Shown here in pieces: positions 18,354 to 30,251 of a stretch of 64,000 bases of DNA. The stretch is from Thermanaeromonas sp. C210. Lineage in GTDB: Bacteria; Bacillota; DSM-521; Neomoorellales; Neomoorellaceae. The notes under the pieces were generated by a model. The model had not been told where the DNA came from. It saw nothing but the letters and a program-made list of their open reading frames with translations, and ran no database searches. Location: assembly GCF_013167955.1 (NCBI RefSeq), contig NZ_BLWF01000002.1, positions 1-64,000 on the forward strand, written 5' to 3'. Numbering within the stretch: position 1 is the stretch's first letter; each line of letters starts with the position of its first letter. The position numbers were made by a program, and so were the translations under genes.

Positions 18354-19622
18354 TCAAGGAGCTCCGTCCTGCTCCGGCTTAAGGCCGGTAAGCTTGGCCT
18401 CCCTGCCTATGTCCTCCTCTGCCTCCAGGATTACCCTCACCCGCACCCGGCCCGCTTCCTCCTTTACTTCCACGGTTTTTGTGCCTAAGACCCTGGCCTG
18501 GGGAGGAAGCTGCTGTCTTAGATTAGACAGGGCCTGCTCCCTGGCCTTTTCCTTGGCCTCTTCCGGCGTGAGCCGAAGGTGCTGCACCGAGGTTTCATAA
18601 TAAGTCATAATAATCAGTTCGACGGGGAAAGCAAAATTCCTCCACGAAGGGAGGCGGATAATCCTCTCCTCCCGGCGGTAGTTACGGTAAGGAGGCACAC
18701 CGGGCCCCTTAAGGATGACCCGGGTGTTGGGAGTGCGGAGCATTACCGCCGTTGTTTGCCGCCCGGTAAGGTGTTCCTGTATTTGTTGCCTTGGAACCTC
18801 TCCTTCAGCTTCGTACCATACCCGTCCTCGTACGATGCCCCTGGCCCGCACCAGGCGGGGCGCCGGCAGCGGACGGGCGGCCTGGTTGGCGGTGTCGGCC
18901 TGTTCCTGGGGCGTAGAGGTTAAGACAATACCGGAAATGAGAATGTCGCCCCGGCGCACAGTATCCCCCACCGCCACCCGGCCCTGGCCGCTCAGCACCA
19001 GGATTTCCGATATTATAGCGTCTTTGGTAGCTATAATGTGGGCCGGGAGGCGGGAATCGCCCTCCTGATCGGGTAGCGTTTTTTCCACCACTTCGATAAT
19101 GGCCCGGGTGCCCTGGAAACTGACGCCCACCCAGGCCAATTCGGGGGTTTTTAGGAGGATGTAGTGCTCTAAGGAGCGTACGTCGAGGTTCCCCTTCCAG
19201 GCGCCCGACCGGAGGCCTGCTTCCCTGGCGACGTCCACTATTCTTTCGGGTTTGACCTTTTTTAATTCATTCAAGGGGTTCACGTCCACCGTCCAGATGA
19301 AGGCGGAAAGAAGGTATAGCCCCACTACGAACACCAGAGTTCCTAAAAGGAGCGCAGGACGTCTTCTTAAACGCCGCCACCAGAAATAGAGACCCCGCTT
19401 GTCCAGTATGTGAAGGGGGCAGCCGGTTTCCCTGGCCACCAGGCGCAGGCTGCGGAAATACCTTAGAGGTATCTTGGCGACCACGTTACCTTCCTCATCC
19501 CGGTTGAGATCGCCGAAGGCCATCCCCCTCTCCAGGGCCAGGTTGAGGAAGCTTTCCGCTCCTTTTCCCTCCACCCGGATGATAAGATAACCTTCCAGGA
19601 AAGCCAGCCAGTCCCGCAACAT
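18354..19622 (-). CDS. yqfD: Sporulation protein YqfD
   Basis: A 422-residue YqfD, a SigE-dependent sporulation membrane protein distantly like SpoIVFA/stage IV proteins. A single transmembrane helix is at about residues 90-112 (LLLGTLVFVVGLYLLSAF). The extracytoplasmic part has the conserved LSVDVNPLNELKK-like region, PELAWVGVSFQGTRAIIEVVEKT and a beta-rich domain with GDTVRRGDILISG. It overlaps yqfC by one base (start and stop share 19622). Confidence 0.92.
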   Translation of the reverse strand: MLRDWLAFLEGYLIIRVEGKGAESFLNLALERGMAFGDLNRDEEGNVVAKIPLRYFRSLRLVARETGCPLHILDKRGLYFWWRRLRRRPALLLGTLVFVVGLYLLSAFIWTVDVNPLNELKKVKPERIVDVAREAGLRSGAWKGNLDVRSLEHYILLKTPELAWVGVSFQGTRAIIEVVEKTLPDQEGDSRLPAHIIATKDAIISEILVLSGQGRVAVGDTVRRGDILISGIVLTSTPQEQADTANQAARPLPAPRLVRARGIVRGRVWYEAEGEVPRQQIQEHLTGRQTTAVMLRTPNTRVILKGPGVPPYRNYRREERIIRLPSWRNFAFPVELIIMTYYETSVQHLRLTPEEAKEKAREQALSNLRQQLPPQARVLGTKTVEVKEEAGRVRVRVILEAEEDIGREAKLTGLKPEQDGAP

Positions 19623-19939
19623 TAGCGACCTCCCCCCTGAGCCAAGGTTATCTTTCTTATGTTGCCCTCCACGACCAGGGCTTCCGGCCGGATCGCTCTA
19701 AGCATTAAATCCTCACCGTCTACCTCTATCTCACCGATAGTCACCTTAATTCTGATCAGATCCCGGTTGTAAACGAGGAGGCCGCGGTGGTTCTCCACAA
19801 TGAGTCTACTGTTGCCCAGCAGGGTAAGACGAGGCAGGTTCATCACGGCGTCTGGGGGGAGATCTAAAAACCGGACCAACCCGGTTTCCGCGGTGCGAAG
19901 GCGAGCGGCCAATTTCCTCGAATTAAAGGGTCTGTCCAT
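19622..19939 (-). CDS. yqfC: Sporulation protein YqfC
   Basis: A 105-residue YabP/YqfC-family protein. The core PRLTLLGNSRLIVENHRGLLVYNRDLIRIKVTIGEIEVDGEDLMLRAI is the family signature. Such proteins are made in the mother cell early in sporulation. It heads the yqfC-yqfD pair; I did not identify a SigE promoter with confidence. Confidence 0.92.
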   Translation of the reverse strand: MDRPFNSRKLAARLRTAETGLVRFLDLPPDAVMNLPRLTLLGNSRLIVENHRGLLVYNRDLIRIKVTIGEIEVDGEDLMLRAIRPEALVVEGNIRKITLAQGGGR

Positions 19940-20010
19940 AACGGCCCCTCCCTCCCACTAAATCTATGCTTGTTCACCGGCAAAAAGACCCACCGGGGTT
20001 ATCGAGGCAC

Positions 20011-20040
20011 AAAAAAGCCCGGCTTCATAAGCCGGGCTTT
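20011..20040 (-). terminator. Strong intrinsic terminator after rpsU
   Basis: AAGCCCGGCTT, a 3-nt loop and AAGCCGGGCTT followed by TTTTTT on the minus strand. An 11-bp stem with a U-tract, 90 nt after the rpsU stop. Confidence 0.9.
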
Positions 20041-20129
20041 GCGAGCCAGTAGTCGCCTTGCCTGGGTAGATTGGTCGTTTTCCAGGGACACCTGGAGGAA
20101 GGGTACCCATCTGGGGAAAATCTCCAACC

Positions 20130-20306
20130 TTACCGCCAACGCCGCTTCCTGGCGGCCTGGGCTTTCTTCTTGCGCCTTACGCTGGGCTTCTCGTAATGCT
20201 CGCGTTTACGGATCTCTGCGAGCACACCCGATTTCTGGCAAAGGCGCTTGAACCGCCGCAGGGCGCTATCCAAGGTTTCGTCTTTACCTACTCTTACCTC
20301 GCTCAC
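20130..20306 (-). CDS. rpsU: 30S ribosomal protein S21
   Basis: A 58-residue basic protein: [21 protein letters not shown] then a C-terminal Arg/Lys-rich tail. The start at GTG 20306 follows GGAGGGAGGG; longer frames upstream have no basis. S21 binds the small subunit near the anti-Shine-Dalgarno. Confidence 0.95.
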   Translation of the reverse strand: MSEVRVGKDETLDSALRRFKRLCQKSGVLAEIRKREHYEKPSVRRKKKAQAARKRRWR

Positions 20307-20457
20307 CTGTTTTTCCCTCCCTCCGGCCCGGAACGCGACTACCACCCTAGGCCAATTTTAAGGGCTATATTTATTCTTATTCCACACATTTTTACTTTTT
20401 CCTCTTACCAGGACGGAAACTCGCCCTCATCACTACCCTGGGCGGGAGAAAAAAGGG

Positions 20458-20847
20458 TTACTCCAATGGGGCTCCCTGTTCCCCCGCATCTCCTCCTTTG
20501 GTCACTGTACAGTTGCCGCAGAAGACCGCACCCTTTTCCACGGCCAGCTCGCCCACCTGTATATCGCCCTCGACCACACCCTTGGCCAGGATTTCCATGC
20601 GGTTGGTGATCTCTGCCTTCCCCCTTAACTTCCCTACTACGCAACAGTTGCGGGCCGTTACGGTGGCCTCTACCTCTCCCGTTGCCCCTACGATTATATC
20701 CCCTGCGGTGGTTATTTCTCCTTCAAAGGAACCGTCCACCCGGAGGGATTCCTCGCTCACCAGGGAACCTTTGATTCTGGTACTGCGTCCTATGATAGTA
20801 TTGACCGGCGCGTTCTCATTTAAAGGTACGTCCCGGCGTTTTAACAT
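20458..20847 (-). CDS. Bactofilin family protein
   Basis: A 129-residue protein whose centre (NTIIGRSTRIKGSLVSEESLRVDGSFEGEI ... GEVEATVTARNCCVVGKLRGKAEIT) shows the repeating beta-helix turns of bactofilins (DUF583). These polymerise into nucleotide-free filaments at the membrane. It is encoded 11 nt after an M23 peptidase gene, an association seen often and thought to localise cell-wall hydrolysis. Confidence 0.92.
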   Translation of the reverse strand: MLKRRDVPLNENAPVNTIIGRSTRIKGSLVSEESLRVDGSFEGEITTAGDIIVGATGEVEATVTARNCCVVGKLRGKAEITNRMEILAKGVVEGDIQVGELAVEKGAVFCGNCTVTKGGDAGEQGAPLE

Positions 20848-20858
20848 GACTCCACCTC

Positions 20859-21749
20859 TTACTCCAGAAGTGTAAGGGGATCCACCGGCCGTCCCTGAAC
20901 CTCCAGACGAAAATGCACATGAGGGCCGGTGCTCCTACCCGTATTCCCCACTTCGGCAATGACCTGTCCCTTCTTTACCCGGTCCCCTTCCCTTACCAGC
21001 AGAGATGAGTTATGGCCGTAAAAGGTGCGATAACCGTAGCCGTGATCGATGATGACCGTCCGTCCGTATACACCCATCCAGCCCGCGAAGACCACCGTAC
21101 CCGCCCCCGCAGCCCTCACAGGGGTACCGAAGGAAGCGCCTATATCGAGGCCGTCGTGGAACTCCTCCCGCCACCGGTTGGTCGGAGAAGTTCGGTAGCC
21201 GAAAGGGGAGGTGATTTCCCCTCTTACCGGCCACTGGGTAGGCTTGGCCTCGAGATAAGCCAGGTGCTCCTCTACCTGCCGGTTTAGCTCCCTCAACCGG
21301 GCGGCCGCCTGGGGAACTTCGGCCCTTAAGTTCTGGAGACTACTTTCCACCTCAGCCAAGTTGCGGGCCTGCTCCCGGGGCCTGAAGGGCAGATAAGAGC
21401 CACGGGAGCTCAAACCTGGGCGCGCCCGGTCCAGGCCCAGCCTCTCCCTAACCTGGGCCTCCAGCTGCGTTACCTCATTGACGGCCTCCTCCAGGGCCTG
21501 GGTCTCCTCTTTCAGGCGGGCAATTTCCCGGGCCTGCTGCAGGTTAACCACTTCCAGTTGTTGTAAACTCTTGACCCTGGCGGCCAGGCGGATAGAGAGA
21601 TAGCCCAACGCCCCTGCGAGGGTCAATACAGATACCAGGAGAACCCCTAGAAGTCTTAAACTCCAAAAGGGCAATCGCCAGCTGTGGATCTGCCGGCGGC
21701 CCTCGGGGACCACCAGGAGGGTAAAATGGGTTTCCGACTTGTACTTCAT
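20859..21749 (-). CDS. Membrane-anchored M23 metallopeptidase
   Basis: A 296-residue envelope peptidase. Residues 28-52 form a signal anchor (LLGVLLVSVLTLAGALGYLSIRLA), about 55-150 a coiled coil, and about 175-290 the lysostaphin-like M23 domain. Its zinc ligands are visible: the His of FHDGLDIGASFGTPV with its Asp, and the HVHFRLE motif near the end. It probably cleaves peptidoglycan cross-bridges; the bactofilin next door may position it. Confidence 0.93.
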   Translation of the reverse strand: MKYKSETHFTLLVVPEGRRQIHSWRLPFWSLRLLGVLLVSVLTLAGALGYLSIRLAARVKSLQQLEVVNLQQAREIARLKEETQALEEAVNEVTQLEAQVRERLGLDRARPGLSSRGSYLPFRPREQARNLAEVESSLQNLRAEVPQAAARLRELNRQVEEHLAYLEAKPTQWPVRGEITSPFGYRTSPTNRWREEFHDGLDIGASFGTPVRAAGAGTVVFAGWMGVYGRTVIIDHGYGYRTFYGHNSSLLVREGDRVKKGQVIAEVGNTGRSTGPHVHFRLEVQGRPVDPLTLLE

Positions 21750-21806
21750 GAGTATAATTTATTCCACATTTTTTGCTTTTTTCCTTTTATCTCGTCCGCT
21801 TCAGAC

Positions 21807-21838
21807 AAAAAAGCCACCGGTCTGTGGACCAGTGGCTT
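21807..21838 (-). terminator. Terminator of the dnaK-hit operon
   Basis: On the minus strand AAGCCACTGGTC, a CACA loop, GACCGGTGGCTT then a T-run. The 12-bp stem lies about 50 nt after the HIT gene. Confidence 0.85.
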
Positions 21839-21888
21839 GCTACCCGTTTCAAGGACCTCGTCTGGCGTTGCTAAAGTGCTTCTTCGCC

Positions 21889-22230
21889 TCAGCAGATGTT
21901 CTTGAGCTGTCTCCCACCGAGGAGGTGATAATGTAGGTGATAGATGACCTGACCCCCCTCCTGCTTGCAGTTGTTTACCAGGCGGAAGCCCCGGTCGGCC
22001 AAGCCCAGCTCCCGGGCTATTTTTACCGCTACCAGATGGAGGTGGCCTATAAGACCGGCATCTTCTTCGGTAATGGCCGTCAGGTCAGGGATATGCTTCC
22101 GCGGTATGATGAGGATATGTACCGGGGCCACTGGCCGGATGTCCTTAAAGGCTACTACCCGCTCATCCTGATAAACCATTTCCGACGCCATTTCGCCCGC
22201 CGCTATCTTACAGAAAATGCAGTCCGACAT
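21889..22230 (-). CDS. HIT family nucleotide-binding hydrolase
   Basis: A 113-residue HIT protein. It starts SDCIFCKIAAGEM and ends with the histidine triad YHLHYHLLGGRQL. Members hydrolyse nucleoside phosphoramidates and similar adenylated compounds. The ATG at 22230 follows GGGAGG; the frame extends to 22359 into mtaB without a ribosome-binding site. Last gene of the heat-shock/rRNA-modification operon. Confidence 0.92.
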   Translation of the reverse strand: MSDCIFCKIAAGEMASEMVYQDERVVAFKDIRPVAPVHILIIPRKHIPDLTAITEEDAGLIGHLHLVAVKIARELGLADRGFRLVNNCKQEGGQVIYHLHYHLLGGRQLKNIC

Positions 22231-22310
22231 GGTCGGCAGAACCTCCCTCAGGGATAGACTAAAAGGATTCTTTCGCGCCCCTGGTAAAAAATCCTGCCCC
22301 CCGGTACATC

Positions 22311-23648
22311 TTACCATCCCGAATTTAAGGGGTGGCCGGTAAGGCAGGCTTCGCCCCATATCCTACCTTCCTGCCAATCCCGCAAACGTACCGGAACCAA
22401 GCGGCCGGTCCAGTCACCGGGGGCGGCGAAGAACACCGTCAGGTAATTGCCGGTATGCCCCTCCCATAGATCTTCCCCTCCGGGGAGCTGTTCCTCCACC
22501 AGCACATCCAAAGTCTCCCCCAGAAAGCACCTGGCATATTCTTCTTCCAGCCTCCGGCCCAAGTGGAGCAGGCGCGCCATGCGCTCCTTCTTAACCTCCG
22601 CAGGAACCTGGTCCGGCATTGCTGCAGCAGGAGTACCCGACCGCGGAGAATAGGGAAAAGCATGGAGCCTGGCAAAGGCGGCCCTTTGGACCACTTCCAG
22701 AGTGCGGCGGAAGTGCTCTTCTTGTTCGCCGGGAAATCCTACGATAATATCCGTGGTTATGGCCGCCCGCGGTCGCCCCTCCCGGAGACGATCTAAGAGT
22801 TCCAGGTACTGGTAGGCGGTATACCTCCGACCCATACGCTCGAGGATGAAGTCGTCGCCGCTCTGCAGCGGTATGTGGAAGTGGGGACAGATTTGCTCTG
22901 CTTCGGTCAGGGTGCGGATCAACCGCGGGGTGAAATCCAGGGGGTCGATGGAGCTGAGGCGCAGGCGGCCTAGACCCGGTACCTCAAGAAGTTGCCGGAG
23001 GAGGTAATCCAAATCTACGCCCCCCGGCAGATCGCGACCGTAGGCCCCCGTATGGACGCCAGTAAGGACGACCTCCTGATAACCTGCGTCCACCAGCCTC
23101 TGTACTTCCTCGACAACCCTTTGGGGTGCCCGGCTGCGCAAAGGCCCCCGGGCATAAGGCACTATGCAATAGGTACAGTATTCTTCGCAACCTTCCTGGA
23201 TCTTTAAGAAGGCCCGCGCCCGGCTCACCTGAGTCACGGGCAATTCCTCAAAGGCCTCCCCCTTCTCCGGTTCCCTTACGGCATTGACTACCTTCCCCGT
23301 ACGCCGGGCCTCTTCCACCAATTCCACCAGACGGGCCCGGTCCCGGGTGCCCACTATTACATCGACGCCGGGTATACGCAGAACTTCCTCCGGAGCCACC
23401 TGGGCGTAGCAGCCGGTTACCGCCACCACGGCCTCCGGATTATTGCGGACGGCCCGCCGGATCATTTGCCGGGATTTGCGGTCGCTCAAATGGGTGACGG
23501 TACAGGTGTGCACCACATAAACATCGGCCGGGGCATCAAAGGGCACTATTTGGTAACCCGCGGACCTGAACAGGCCTTTCAAAGCCTCCAATTCGTTTTG
23601 GTTTACCTTACACCCCAGGCTGGCCAGGGCCACCCGCTTTGCGGCCAC
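22311..23648 (-). CDS. mtaB: tRNA (t6A37) methylthiotransferase MtaB
   Basis: A radical-SAM methylthiotransferase of about 445 residues that converts t6A37 to ms2t6A37 in tRNA. The N-terminal MTTase domain carries cluster cysteines in LGCKVNQNELEAL and VHTCTVTHLSDRKSRQ. The radical-SAM motif is CEEYCTYCIVPYARGPLRSR. A TRAM-like domain ends the protein. I start at GTG 23648 (VAAKRVALASLGCKV), preceded by GAAGGAGGG; the frame upstream overlaps rsmE. Confidence 0.93.
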   Translation of the reverse strand: MAAKRVALASLGCKVNQNELEALKGLFRSAGYQIVPFDAPADVYVVHTCTVTHLSDRKSRQMIRRAVRNNPEAVVAVTGCYAQVAPEEVLRIPGVDVIVGTRDRARLVELVEEARRTGKVVNAVREPEKGEAFEELPVTQVSRARAFLKIQEGCEEYCTYCIVPYARGPLRSRAPQRVVEEVQRLVDAGYQEVVLTGVHTGAYGRDLPGGVDLDYLLRQLLEVPGLGRLRLSSIDPLDFTPRLIRTLTEAEQICPHFHIPLQSGDDFILERMGRRYTAYQYLELLDRLREGRPRAAITTDIIVGFPGEQEEHFRRTLEVVQRAAFARLHAFPYSPRSGTPAAAMPDQVPAEVKKERMARLLHLGRRLEEEYARCFLGETLDVLVEEQLPGGEDLWEGHTGNYLTVFFAAPGDWTGRLVPVRLRDWQEGRIWGEACLTGHPLNSGW

Positions 23649-23670
23649 TCTCCTGTTCCCTCCTTCGTTT

Positions 23671-24432
23671 TTAACCCGAACTATACCTCCTACCTCCCAG
23701 GTCTCCCCCCTCATACATTAAGACCGCCAGGCAGGCCAGGCCCGCCGTCTCGGTGCGTAAAATGCGGGGGCCGAGGCCGACAACTATGCCTCCGGCCCGG
23801 CGGGCCCGATCCACTTCCGCCGGGGTCAATCCTCCCTCCGGCCCCACCAGGATGGCCAGGGGCCGCGAAAAATCCACTGCCGACAGGGCTTCCTTCAACC
23901 CCCTCTGCCGTTCTTCTTCCCACGGTACCAGGAGGAGGGTTTCCGGAGCCATTCCATTTAGAGCCTCTTCCAGGGAGCAGGGGCCTTCGACGAGGGGTAT
24001 GGAGGCCCGCCGGCTCTGGCGGGCCGCCGCCCGGGCCACCTTGCACCAGCGGTCCTTTTTCCGGGCCGCGGCCTCCTCATCCAACTTTATTATTACCCTT
24101 TCCGTGAGGAGGCCCACTATTCTGCTTACGCCCAGTTCGGTAGCCTTCTCTATAATAAGTTCCATCTTGTCCCCCTTGGGTAGGCCCTGGAGCAGGGTGA
24201 TGGACAGGGGAGGGTCGTTAGAAGGGAGGGGCTCCAGGAGTTCGGCCACTACCTCTCCCGGCCGTACGGCCACCACGCGCGCCTTAAAGGACGTCCCCCG
24301 GCCGTCGGCCACGCTGATTTCTTCCCCGATGTTCAGACGGAGAACCCGGGAAGCGTGGTGGCCCGTCTCACCAGAGAGGACGATTCTCTTCTGCCGCAGC
24401 TCTTCGGGCGGTATAAAAAAATGGTGGGCCAT
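23671..24432 (-). CDS. rsmE: 16S rRNA m3U1498 methyltransferase
   Basis: A 253-residue SPOUT methyltransferase. The N-terminal PUA-like domain (HHFFIPPEELRQKRIVLSGETGHHASRVLRL) precedes the trefoil-knot core ILVGPEGGLTPAEVDRARRAG and LGPRILRTETAGLACLAVL. It follows prmA by 7 nt in the usual dnaJ-prmA-rsmE order. Confidence 0.96.
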   Translation of the reverse strand: MAHHFFIPPEELRQKRIVLSGETGHHASRVLRLNIGEEISVADGRGTSFKARVVAVRPGEVVAELLEPLPSNDPPLSITLLQGLPKGDKMELIIEKATELGVSRIVGLLTERVIIKLDEEAAARKKDRWCKVARAAARQSRRASIPLVEGPCSLEEALNGMAPETLLLVPWEEERQRGLKEALSAVDFSRPLAILVGPEGGLTPAEVDRARRAGGIVVGLGPRILRTETAGLACLAVLMYEGGDLGGRRYSSG

Positions 24433-24439
24433 CCGCGGC

Positions 24440-25303
24440 TCACCCCTGCGTCGCCGCCAGGGCTATCCAGTCTCCCCGGCGCTCCCTTTTCGTTACGGCA
24501 AATCCGTGGCTCCGGAGGGCGGACACCAGTTCAGGCGCCCGCGGGGCTATAATGCCTCCCAAAATAAGCCGTCCGGCAGGAGGCAGGAGCCTAGCAGCCT
24601 GGGGCAGCAAGGCCAGCAATACATCCGCCACAATATTGGCCGTGACTACATGGGCACCCGGAGGAAGTCCATGGAGGAGATCGCCCTCTTGGACCTTTAT
24701 CTTTCCTTCCAGGCCGTTGCGTTGCACGTTTTCCCGGGCCGTTCTAACCGCCACCGGATCATTGTCCACGGCAACGACCCTCCGGGCCCCCAACAGGGCC
24801 GCAGCGATGGCCAATATTCCCGACCCCGTGCCTACGTCATACACTACATGGCCCGGCTTTATAAATTCTTCCAGCATTTCAAGGGCCATGGCCGTAGTGG
24901 GATGGGTTCCGGTGCCGAAGGCCATGCCCGGGTCCAGCTCCATTACCAGCTCCCCGGGACGCGGATTGTACTCCTCCCAGCTCGGCTTGACGACCAGCCG
25001 CCGGCCGATCTTTACCGGCTTGAAATAAGCCTTCCAGGCGTCGGACCAGTCCTCTTCCTCTATGCTCCGCGAAGACATCTCGGCCCGGCAACCAGGAAAA
25101 AAGCGGCCGATTGCCTTTAGCCGCCCTTTAAAGTCCTGCAACCGCGCCTTTAACCTTTTATCCTGGGGCAGGTAGCCCCGCAGCACCACCTGCCCGCCTT
25201 TATCTTCCAGGACCAAGCCCTGGGCCCCCGTCTCGTAGAAGAGGCCGGCCACGGCTTCACTGGCCTCCGGGGTAGTCGTTATGCTTATCTCCTGCCACTT
25301 CAT
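24440..25303 (-). CDS. prmA: Ribosomal protein L11 methyltransferase
   Basis: A 287-residue PrmA. The N-terminal recognition domain is followed by the SAM-binding core: FGTGTHPTTAMALEML, VYDVGTGSGILAIAAALLGA, VAVDNDPVAVRTARENVQRNG and VVTANIVADVL. It trimethylates ribosomal protein L11. Confidence 0.96.
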   Translation of the reverse strand: MKWQEISITTTPEASEAVAGLFYETGAQGLVLEDKGGQVVLRGYLPQDKRLKARLQDFKGRLKAIGRFFPGCRAEMSSRSIEEEDWSDAWKAYFKPVKIGRRLVVKPSWEEYNPRPGELVMELDPGMAFGTGTHPTTAMALEMLEEFIKPGHVVYDVGTGSGILAIAAALLGARRVVAVDNDPVAVRTARENVQRNGLEGKIKVQEGDLLHGLPPGAHVVTANIVADVLLALLPQAARLLPPAGRLILGGIIAPRAPELVSALRSHGFAVTKRERRGDWIALAATQG

Positions 25304-25312
25304 AATATCTTC

Positions 25313-26455
25313 CTAACCCATGAAGGCATCCTTTACTCTCCTAAAAAAACCTTTTTCCTTTTCCGAGGGTTCCCATCCGCGCAGCCGGGCGAATTCCCTT
25401 AAGACCTCCTTTTCCCGCTCGGTCAGATTCTTGGGGATTACCACGCGCACTACAACATGCTGGTCTCCACGGCCTGCCCCGTTGAGGCGCGGAATCCCCT
25501 TCCCTTTGAGGCGGAAGGAGGTGCCGCTCTGGGTACCTTCGGGTATGGTCAGGCGGGCCTTGCCCTCCAAGGTGGGTACCTCGATTTCGTCCCCCAGGGC
25601 TGCCTGGACCATGGAAATGGGAACCTCGCAGAGGAGGTCAAATCCTTCACGGCGAAAGATCTTGTGGGGCCGAACGTTGATATATACGTACAGGTCGCCC
25701 GGCGGCCCGCCCCTCTCGCCTGCCTCTCCTTCCCCGGCCAAACGCAGGCGGGCACCCGTGTCCACACCGGGCGGTATTTTGATTCTTATCTTGCGGGTGC
25801 GCTGTACCTGCCCCCGGCCGCGGCAGGTCTTACAGGGATTGGGGATAATAGTACCCGTTCCCTGGCACTCATGGCAGGTGCGTATGGTCTGATAGTACCC
25901 CAGAGGAGTCCGCTGGGTGATCCTCACCTGTCCGGTCCCGCCGCAGGCCGGACAGGTTACCGGCCCGGTGCCCGGAGCAGCCCCCGACCCGCCGCAGTCG
26001 GGACACCTCTCCAGCCTCGGCACCCCCACTTCTTTTTCGGCCCCGAAGGCGGCCTCCTCAAAGGAGATATCCAGGTCCAGCCTCACATCAGCCCCCCGCT
26101 CCGGCCCGCGTCGGCGGCGCTTGCCGCCGAAGGACTCGCCGAAAAACATGTCGAAAATGTCGCCAAAGCCTCCGAAGTCGGCGCCCCCAAAGTCAAACCC
26201 GCCGAAGCCGGGACCAGCGCCTGTTCCGCCCTCTACTCCGGCATGGCCGAACTGGTCGTAGCGGGATCGCTTCTCCGGATCGCTGAGGACATCATAGGCT
26301 TCCTGGATTTCCTTGAATTTTTCTTCCGCCTCTTTGTTGCCCGGGTTTAAGTCCGGATGATACTGGCGGGCCAGACGCCGGTAGGCCTTTTTTATTTCCT
26401 CCTGGGAGGCCCCCCGGTCCACTCCGAGGACCTCATAATAATCTCGCTTGGCCAT
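25313..26455 (-). CDS. dnaJ: Chaperone protein DnaJ
   Basis: A 380-residue type I J-protein. J domain with the HPD tripeptide ([20 protein letters not shown]), a Gly/Phe-rich linker (about 75-110), four CxxCxGxG-type zinc repeats ([32 protein letters not shown]) and the C-terminal client-binding domains. It delivers substrates to DnaK and stimulates its ATPase. It follows dnaK by 14 nt. Confidence 0.97.
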   Translation of the reverse strand: MAKRDYYEVLGVDRGASQEEIKKAYRRLARQYHPDLNPGNKEAEEKFKEIQEAYDVLSDPEKRSRYDQFGHAGVEGGTGAGPGFGGFDFGGADFGGFGDIFDMFFGESFGGKRRRRGPERGADVRLDLDISFEEAAFGAEKEVGVPRLERCPDCGGSGAAPGTGPVTCPACGGTGQVRITQRTPLGYYQTIRTCHECQGTGTIIPNPCKTCRGRGQVQRTRKIRIKIPPGVDTGARLRLAGEGEAGERGGPPGDLYVYINVRPHKIFRREGFDLLCEVPISMVQAALGDEIEVPTLEGKARLTIPEGTQSGTSFRLKGKGIPRLNGAGRGDQHVVVRVVIPKNLTEREKEVLREFARLRGWEPSEKEKGFFRRVKDAFMG

Positions 26456-26469
26456 AGAATCACCGGCTC

Positions 26470-29042
<2,573 letters not shown>

Positions 29043-29107
29043 CTGGGTCTTCACTCCTTCCGGCCCATAGACCCGGGGCCTCGCCTCCGCGGACCCTTCG
29101 CCCCGGG

Positions 29108-30145
29108 CTATCCGCACAGCTTCTCGAGGGCCTGGGATAGTTCTTGGGCCACATATTCGAGTACGGAAATAGTCCTAGAATAATTCATTCGCGTCGGGCC
29201 CAGGACTCCTACATTGCCGATGACCTCACCGTTTATTTCATAGGTTACGGTGAGAATGCTACAGTTATTAATCTCTTCATTCTTATTTTCCCGTCCTATT
29301 TTCACTCTAAGGCCGGCTGGAGGGCCTTCGGCGAAGAGTTCTCGCAGGGCATCTGTTTTTTCCAGAATACAGAGCAACCCCTTAACTTTATCTATATTCC
29401 TGAACTCGGGCTGTTCAAAAAGATTTAAGGTACCGTCGAGAAAAATCCGCGCATCCCTCTTTAGGTTGCTCAGTTCTTCCAGAAGTTCGATCAGCAAGGA
29501 ACAGAGCTGTTTGTGTTCGGTAGCCAGCATTTCCTGGTAAATACTGTCCAGGAACGCCGGTTTAATGTCCTCCAGCACAATACCCTTAAGCCTTTCGTTT
29601 AACAACTGGGAAAGGTAATTTAGCTCGGCCCGGTTTACGCCCCGGGGCACGCTGAACAAATGGTGCTCCACCAAGCCGCTGCTGGTAACTACTACCAGAA
29701 GGGCCTTGCCCGGAGATACATATAGGAGCTGCACCTGCTGGATATGAGCCCGTCCCTGGTAGGGCCCCAGGGCCACAGCCGCATAGCTGGTCAACTCGGC
29801 AATCAGACCCGTGGCATCCGCCAAGACCTGCTCAATTTCTCCTATTTTCTGCTCGAAGCGGTGCCGGATATATTCCTTTTCGGCGGGGGACAGCTCATGG
29901 CGCTCCATTATACAGTCTATATAGTAACGATATCCCAGGTCTGAGGGAATCCTGCCCGCCGAAGTGTGGGGCTGTTCTATAAGGCCCAGCTCTTCCAGAT
30001 CGGCCATTTCGTTGCGGATGGTGGCCGGACTCACCCCCAGGTTGTAGCGCCGGGCAATAGTCCGGGAACCTACCGGCTCTCCCGTGGCAATATAGTCTAA
30101 TATAATAGCTTCTAAGATTTTCCGCTTCCGCCCCTCCACCCGCAT
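29108..30145 (-). CDS. hrcA: Heat-inducible repressor HrcA
   Basis: A 345-residue HrcA: winged-helix N terminus (RKRKILEAIILDYIATGEPVGSRTIARRYNLGVSPATIRNEMADLEELG), a dimerisation domain and an inserted domain. It binds the CIRCE operator, present immediately upstream, and depends on GroEL for folding in better-studied bacteria. First gene of the dnaK operon. Confidence 0.97.
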   Translation of the reverse strand: MRVEGRKRKILEAIILDYIATGEPVGSRTIARRYNLGVSPATIRNEMADLEELGLIEQPHTSAGRIPSDLGYRYYIDCIMERHELSPAEKEYIRHRFEQKIGEIEQVLADATGLIAELTSYAAVALGPYQGRAHIQQVQLLYVSPGKALLVVVTSSGLVEHHLFSVPRGVNRAELNYLSQLLNERLKGIVLEDIKPAFLDSIYQEMLATEHKQLCSLLIELLEELSNLKRDARIFLDGTLNLFEQPEFRNIDKVKGLLCILEKTDALRELFAEGPPAGLRVKIGRENKNEEINNCSILTVTYEINGEVIGNVGVLGPTRMNYSRTISVLEYVAQELSQALEKLCG

Positions 30146-30165
30146 TTTTTACTCACCTTCTTCTA

Positions 30166-30192
30166 TTAGCACTCTAATATGCCGAGTGCTAA
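30166..30192. promoter_or_regulatory. CIRCE operator
   Basis: TTAGCACTC, 9 nt, GAGTGCTAA: a perfect match to the CIRCE consensus, in the hrcA leader 21 nt before the start. HrcA should bind here and repress the heat-shock operon. Confidence 0.97.
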
Positions 30193-30199
30193 AAACTTT

Positions 30200-30228
30200 C
30201 ATTTACAAAATAACACCGGGCCGGTCAA
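30200..30228 (-). promoter_or_regulatory. Promoter of the hrcA operon
   Basis: On the minus strand TTGACC (30228-30223), 17 nt, TAAATG (30205-30200), directly upstream of CIRCE. An alternative TTGACA at 30236-30231 with TTATTT also has 17-nt spacing. Confidence 0.65.
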
Positions 30229-30251
30229 TTTGTCAAGCCGATTAACCCCGG

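Noticed and set aside
23753-25120. 455-residue plus-strand frame opposite rsmE and prmA
   Set aside because: It spans two confirmed minus-strand genes, has no ribosome-binding site, and its sequence is Arg/Ser/Pro-rich noise.
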